Below, one piece after another: positions 60,715 to 64,000 of a stretch of DNA of 64,000 nt. Under the pieces are notes generated by a model. That model was not told where the DNA came from, ran no database searches, and saw only the letters and a list, made by a program, of their open reading frames with translations. The first letter of the stretch is position 1. Every line of letters starts with the position of its first letter. This stretch comes from Aristolochia californica (Eukaryota; Streptophyta; Magnoliopsida; Piperales; Aristolochiaceae). The position numbers and the translations under genes were made by a program. Location: contig JARWKL010000005.1 of NCBI GenBank assembly GCA_029961685.1, forward strand, positions 45,520,211 through 45,584,210, in the 5' to 3' direction.

Positions 60715-63700
60715 ATGGCGTCTGTAAACAGTGTAACAGCTCAGAGATTTCTCCCTCAAGTTAAACTCATTAGAGAAATCAAACCCAGAATAGTGTCTCA
60801 TGTAAAGGGTTTCTCTGGTTCCTCTCTCCACAGCTACTGCAGACACCACAAAGCTGCAATGTCCGGATTGTTCACGCAAATGAAGAGAAATTGGTGCATT
60901 CGCTCAGTTGCTGATGACCTCGACGTGATTCCCGTGCACAGCAGCGATTCTACCGATCAACAAGACGGAGGTGTGGTTCTTATGGAAAGAGAACAAGAAT
61001 CGGAGGACTCAAGTCAGATCGGAGGATTCGCCAACGAGGGAAGGTTTTCGTTCGAGGCAGGAGTCGTCGGGGATTTTCAGGGCTTGTCTTCTTCTTCGGC
61101 TTCTGAGAAGACCAAAGCCGAGGAGGAAGATATAGATCGGCTGATCGATCGAGCGATTAATGCGACAATCGTTCTGGCTGCAGGGACTTTCGCTGTTACT
61201 AAATTACTTACAATTGATAGGGATTACTGGCAGGTGACTGAATTTTACTTCCCTTTTTGCTATATGATGTCTGCTTTTGAAAATTCTTTTTCTGTTACTT
61301 TTTGTGTTTTATCGTTATATTTTGTTTACACTTTATATACATTGTAACTTTTCTGTTTTTGCCACACGATTAACTATCTAGTCTTGAATTTTTTGAAAAA
61401 ATAAAATAAAATTCATTGACTTCATGTAATCAAGAATCAACGAACCCTGTTTATAATAGAGGAAAGTAGTAATAGAGTCCAATTACAATTAAACTACTTT
61501 GATGGGTTTTTAGATAATGTTGACTTTTTGATTTATTACTTTGTTTTGTTTGAGTTTTCCATGCTGCGCCGAGACCTGCCTGTGAGTTGCTCGTGTGGAT
61601 TTTATGTTTTTCTGATGTTTGATTCATTTCAAAAGCACTCTTCTTATGCGTTTCAGTTTCTTCTTTTTCTTAAGAACACTATACGGTTCTCATTGCTGTT
61701 AATAACTCCCTGTTTCTCTTTAGAGTGAACGGTGTCCAATTTAGTTAAGCAGCATGCAGCTTCTGCCTTTTGGCCGTAGCCACTTCAAGGTCGCTTTTGT
61801 GTGCTACCATTTCTAAACAAAGTGCTAAATCGTTTTTCCAGGCTACCGTTTTGATTAGCTCCATGATTTTCTGGTGTGTAGGTTGTCTGAATTATGTAAT
61901 TTACTTCTTCAAAATTTCCAGTTTTAAGGTACTCATTGTTGTAATCTTGGAAATTGGATGCTTTGCCAAATCAACCAACTGAGCTAATAGTTTCTGTATC
62001 CTTACTAGCTTAATCTGTTTTACTTTTTCCTGGTATGTATCCATGTTGATCCTCGCCTTGGTTTGTAAAATGATTCCATTTCTCGAGTAAGAGGCCTTCA
62101 TTGGTTCACACAACACAGCAGTTAGCTTAATTTTAGTATTGAAAACTTGGGAAGCATGAGGACTCACTCGACTCAGAAGTTTTTTCTCTTTTTTTGGGTT
62201 AAATTTCTCAGATTTAAGTTATTGTCTGTATTTGGCTTGACTCGATTTTGTGGTCAGCTTTAAATTTTGTAGTATTTAGTTTCAGAAGCAGAACGGTTGT
62301 TAGTTAATCTTCGTATTGTATCACTCAGGGATGGACGCTTTATGAGATACTGAGATATGCCCCTCAACATAACTGGATTGCTTATGAGGAAGCTCTTAAG
62401 ACAAACCCTGTTCTGGCCAAAATGATGATTAGTGGGGTTGTTTACTCTTTAGGAGATTGGATTGCACAGGTAAATTGACCAGCATATAATCATACTCTTA
62501 GAGCAGTTTTCCTCTTTTCTTTTCCCCCCCTCTGGAATGGTTGATAGTTGCAACTTCAGGGTAGAATTGCTTTCTGCAATGTTTCCTTGTGCTTAAATAG
62601 AGACATGTCACTTCTTGAACCCTTGTTTTTATGTATCTGGCTAACTACTCCATAGTAATGGCAGTGCTGTGAAGGGAAGCCACTCTTTGAATTTGATCGT
62701 GCCCGAATGTTCAGATCTGGCCTTGTTGGATTTACATTTCATGGATCTCTTTCTCATTATTATTACCAATTCTGTGAGGTAATTTTATGATAAAATCTTG
62801 CAGCAATACTTTCTATTTACTGAAATGTCTTGATCTTCATTTTTTTTCTGAGAGAATAAGAACAAAGAAAAAAGAACTGAAGTCAGCATTTTTTTTTTTC
62901 AGGCCTTATTTCCCTTTCAGGATTGGTGGGTTGTTCCAGCTAAAGTAATATTTGATCAAACAGCATGGGCTGCAGTCTGGAACAGTATTTACTTTGTATT
63001 GTTGGGTTTCTTGCGGCTTGAATCACCTGTCAATATTTATAATGAACTCAAGGCTACATTTTGGCCCATGTTAACAGTAAGTAATAACATTATCTCCTTG
63101 GTGAATTTGTTACAGTTGCCATCTGTTGGCTGTGGAAGTTCATTGGCTGAACTAGTGGAATCATTTTAAAGCACCCACTAAATTGTCCTTATGATCTGCA
63201 GTGGGAGGTGCTTGTGGGTTGTTTATTTGTTTACCACTCATGAAGAAGATTGTAAAGATTGAACTTCGGATTTCATATTCCAAGTTAATAAAACATGTTC
63301 ATGCAATCAGTTTTGGTGAACTCCAGAATTCAGCCTAACTCAAGAAGCTTTCTGAAACATTAGATGGTTCTTGGGTTAAATTCTCTCTATCTAATCCCTT
63401 GAATGGCTCATGTGTTAGAATTTTCAGTTTGAACTTTGTGAACTGCATTTAAATTATGTGTTTCTCTGTTGCAGGCCGGGTGGAAACTTTGGCCGTTTGC
63501 TCATTTAGTTACCTATGGTGTAATACCTGTTGAACAGAGACTTCTATGGGTGGATTGTGTGGAGCTTGTCTGGGTGACCATTCTCTCGACGTAGGTCTTT
63601 TAATACCCTGGTTTCAAATTCTGATTTTGAACACTGGACTGATAAAAATAGTGACAGCCAGTGCACTTTCTCTTTCTCTCTGCTTCCATGTTTTCTAAAT

Positions 63701-63978
63701 GCGTATGCCTGTAGGACACTGTGTAGTTCATGCTGGAATCTAAAAGTTATCTTGGAAACTAGTAGCTCACACTGATTTTTTCTTATGATACTAGCTACTC
63801 AAATGAGAAGTCAGAAGCAAGGAGTGCGGAGGAAATATCAGAGGGAAGCTCAAAGTCTGCATCGACTGGTCACAAGGTATTGGAATTAACAGTCAAATAA
63901 TTTTGGTTAAAAAATGGCATACACAAACCAGTTTGTGATGTTAACTGTAATTTGTTTTGGCATTCGTATCAGGAGTAA
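60715..63978 (+). CDS. Plastid Mpv17/PMP22-family membrane protein (At1g52870 type)
   Basis: Members of this family are small membrane proteins of peroxisomes, mitochondria or plastids, with proposed channel roles; the function here is unknown. Seven exons join in phase: 60715-61233, 62329-62469, 62665-62778, 62903-63076, 63475-63590, 63795-63876 and 63973-63978, giving 383 residues. The long N-terminus (MASVNSVTAQRFLPQVKL) is Ser- and basic-rich, consistent with plastid import, and is followed by an acidic linker. The core has WIAYEEALKTNPVLAKMMIS, GVVYSLGDWIAQ, HGSLSHYYYQFCE, ALFPFQDWWVVPAKVIFDQT and the family signature AGWKLWPFAHLVTYGVIPVE with QRLLWVDCVE. The last exon holds only a Glu codon and the stop TAA. 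It seems complete within the window. Confidence 0.92.
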
Positions 63979-64000
63979 ATGAGAAGAGAAAAATATGTGG

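Overview
This is nuclear DNA of a flowering plant. The genes have many short exons with GT-AG introns and long AT-rich, repeat-filled introns. Several encode plant-type or plastid-targeted proteins, and the filler is typical plant transposable elements: LINE, Ty1/copia, Mutator-like (MULE) and PIF/Harbinger. I cannot name the species; nothing looks grass-like. Gene names come from remembered family similarity, not from a database search. Exon borders were placed by hand from splice sites, reading phase and protein similarity.

Layout. (1) 1-16828, minus strand: a TRAPPII subunit gene (TRS130/TRAPPC10 type). Seventeen exons are visible and the 3' end runs off the left edge. Its introns hold at least eight LINE 3' fragments, one possible tRNA-derived SINE and several tandem duplications. 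(2) About 18.3-28.9 kb, plus strand: a decayed copy of a plastid-lumen cyclophilin-like gene (CYP37 type). It has several frameshifts, an in-frame stop and damaged splice sites. One of its introns carries an old copia element that itself contains a 5'-truncated LINE with a perfect 17-bp target duplication. (3) 29249-30196, minus strand: an intact single-exon monoacylglycerol-lipase-like hydrolase. (4) 30587-43859: a PIF/Harbinger element split by a 9,017-bp MULE (31612-40628). The MULE has 398-bp terminal inverted repeats, a perfect 9-bp target duplication, an apparently intact 832-aa transposase, and fragments of two host genes (an S1-domain plastid protein and a DEAD-box helicase of RH39 type). 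(5) 44254-50157, plus strand: a plastid alpha/beta-hydrolase gene in seven exons. (6) 50687-51946, plus strand: a PCBER/isoflavone-reductase-like gene in five exons. (7) 51947-55568: mostly featureless, with a relic of an LRR receptor kinase start. (8) 55569-58817, plus strand: a serine carboxypeptidase-like gene in ten exons. (9) 60715-63978, plus strand: a plastid Mpv17/PMP22-family gene in seven exons.

The genes do not form a pathway. The main structural story is the nested transposon. It lies between two divergent hydrolase genes, about 390 bp from each start codon, and so splits what would have been a shared upstream region of about 0.8 kb. The MULE is the most active-looking element here. 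It combines near-identical ends, a perfect target duplication, an open transposase frame and captured host DNA.
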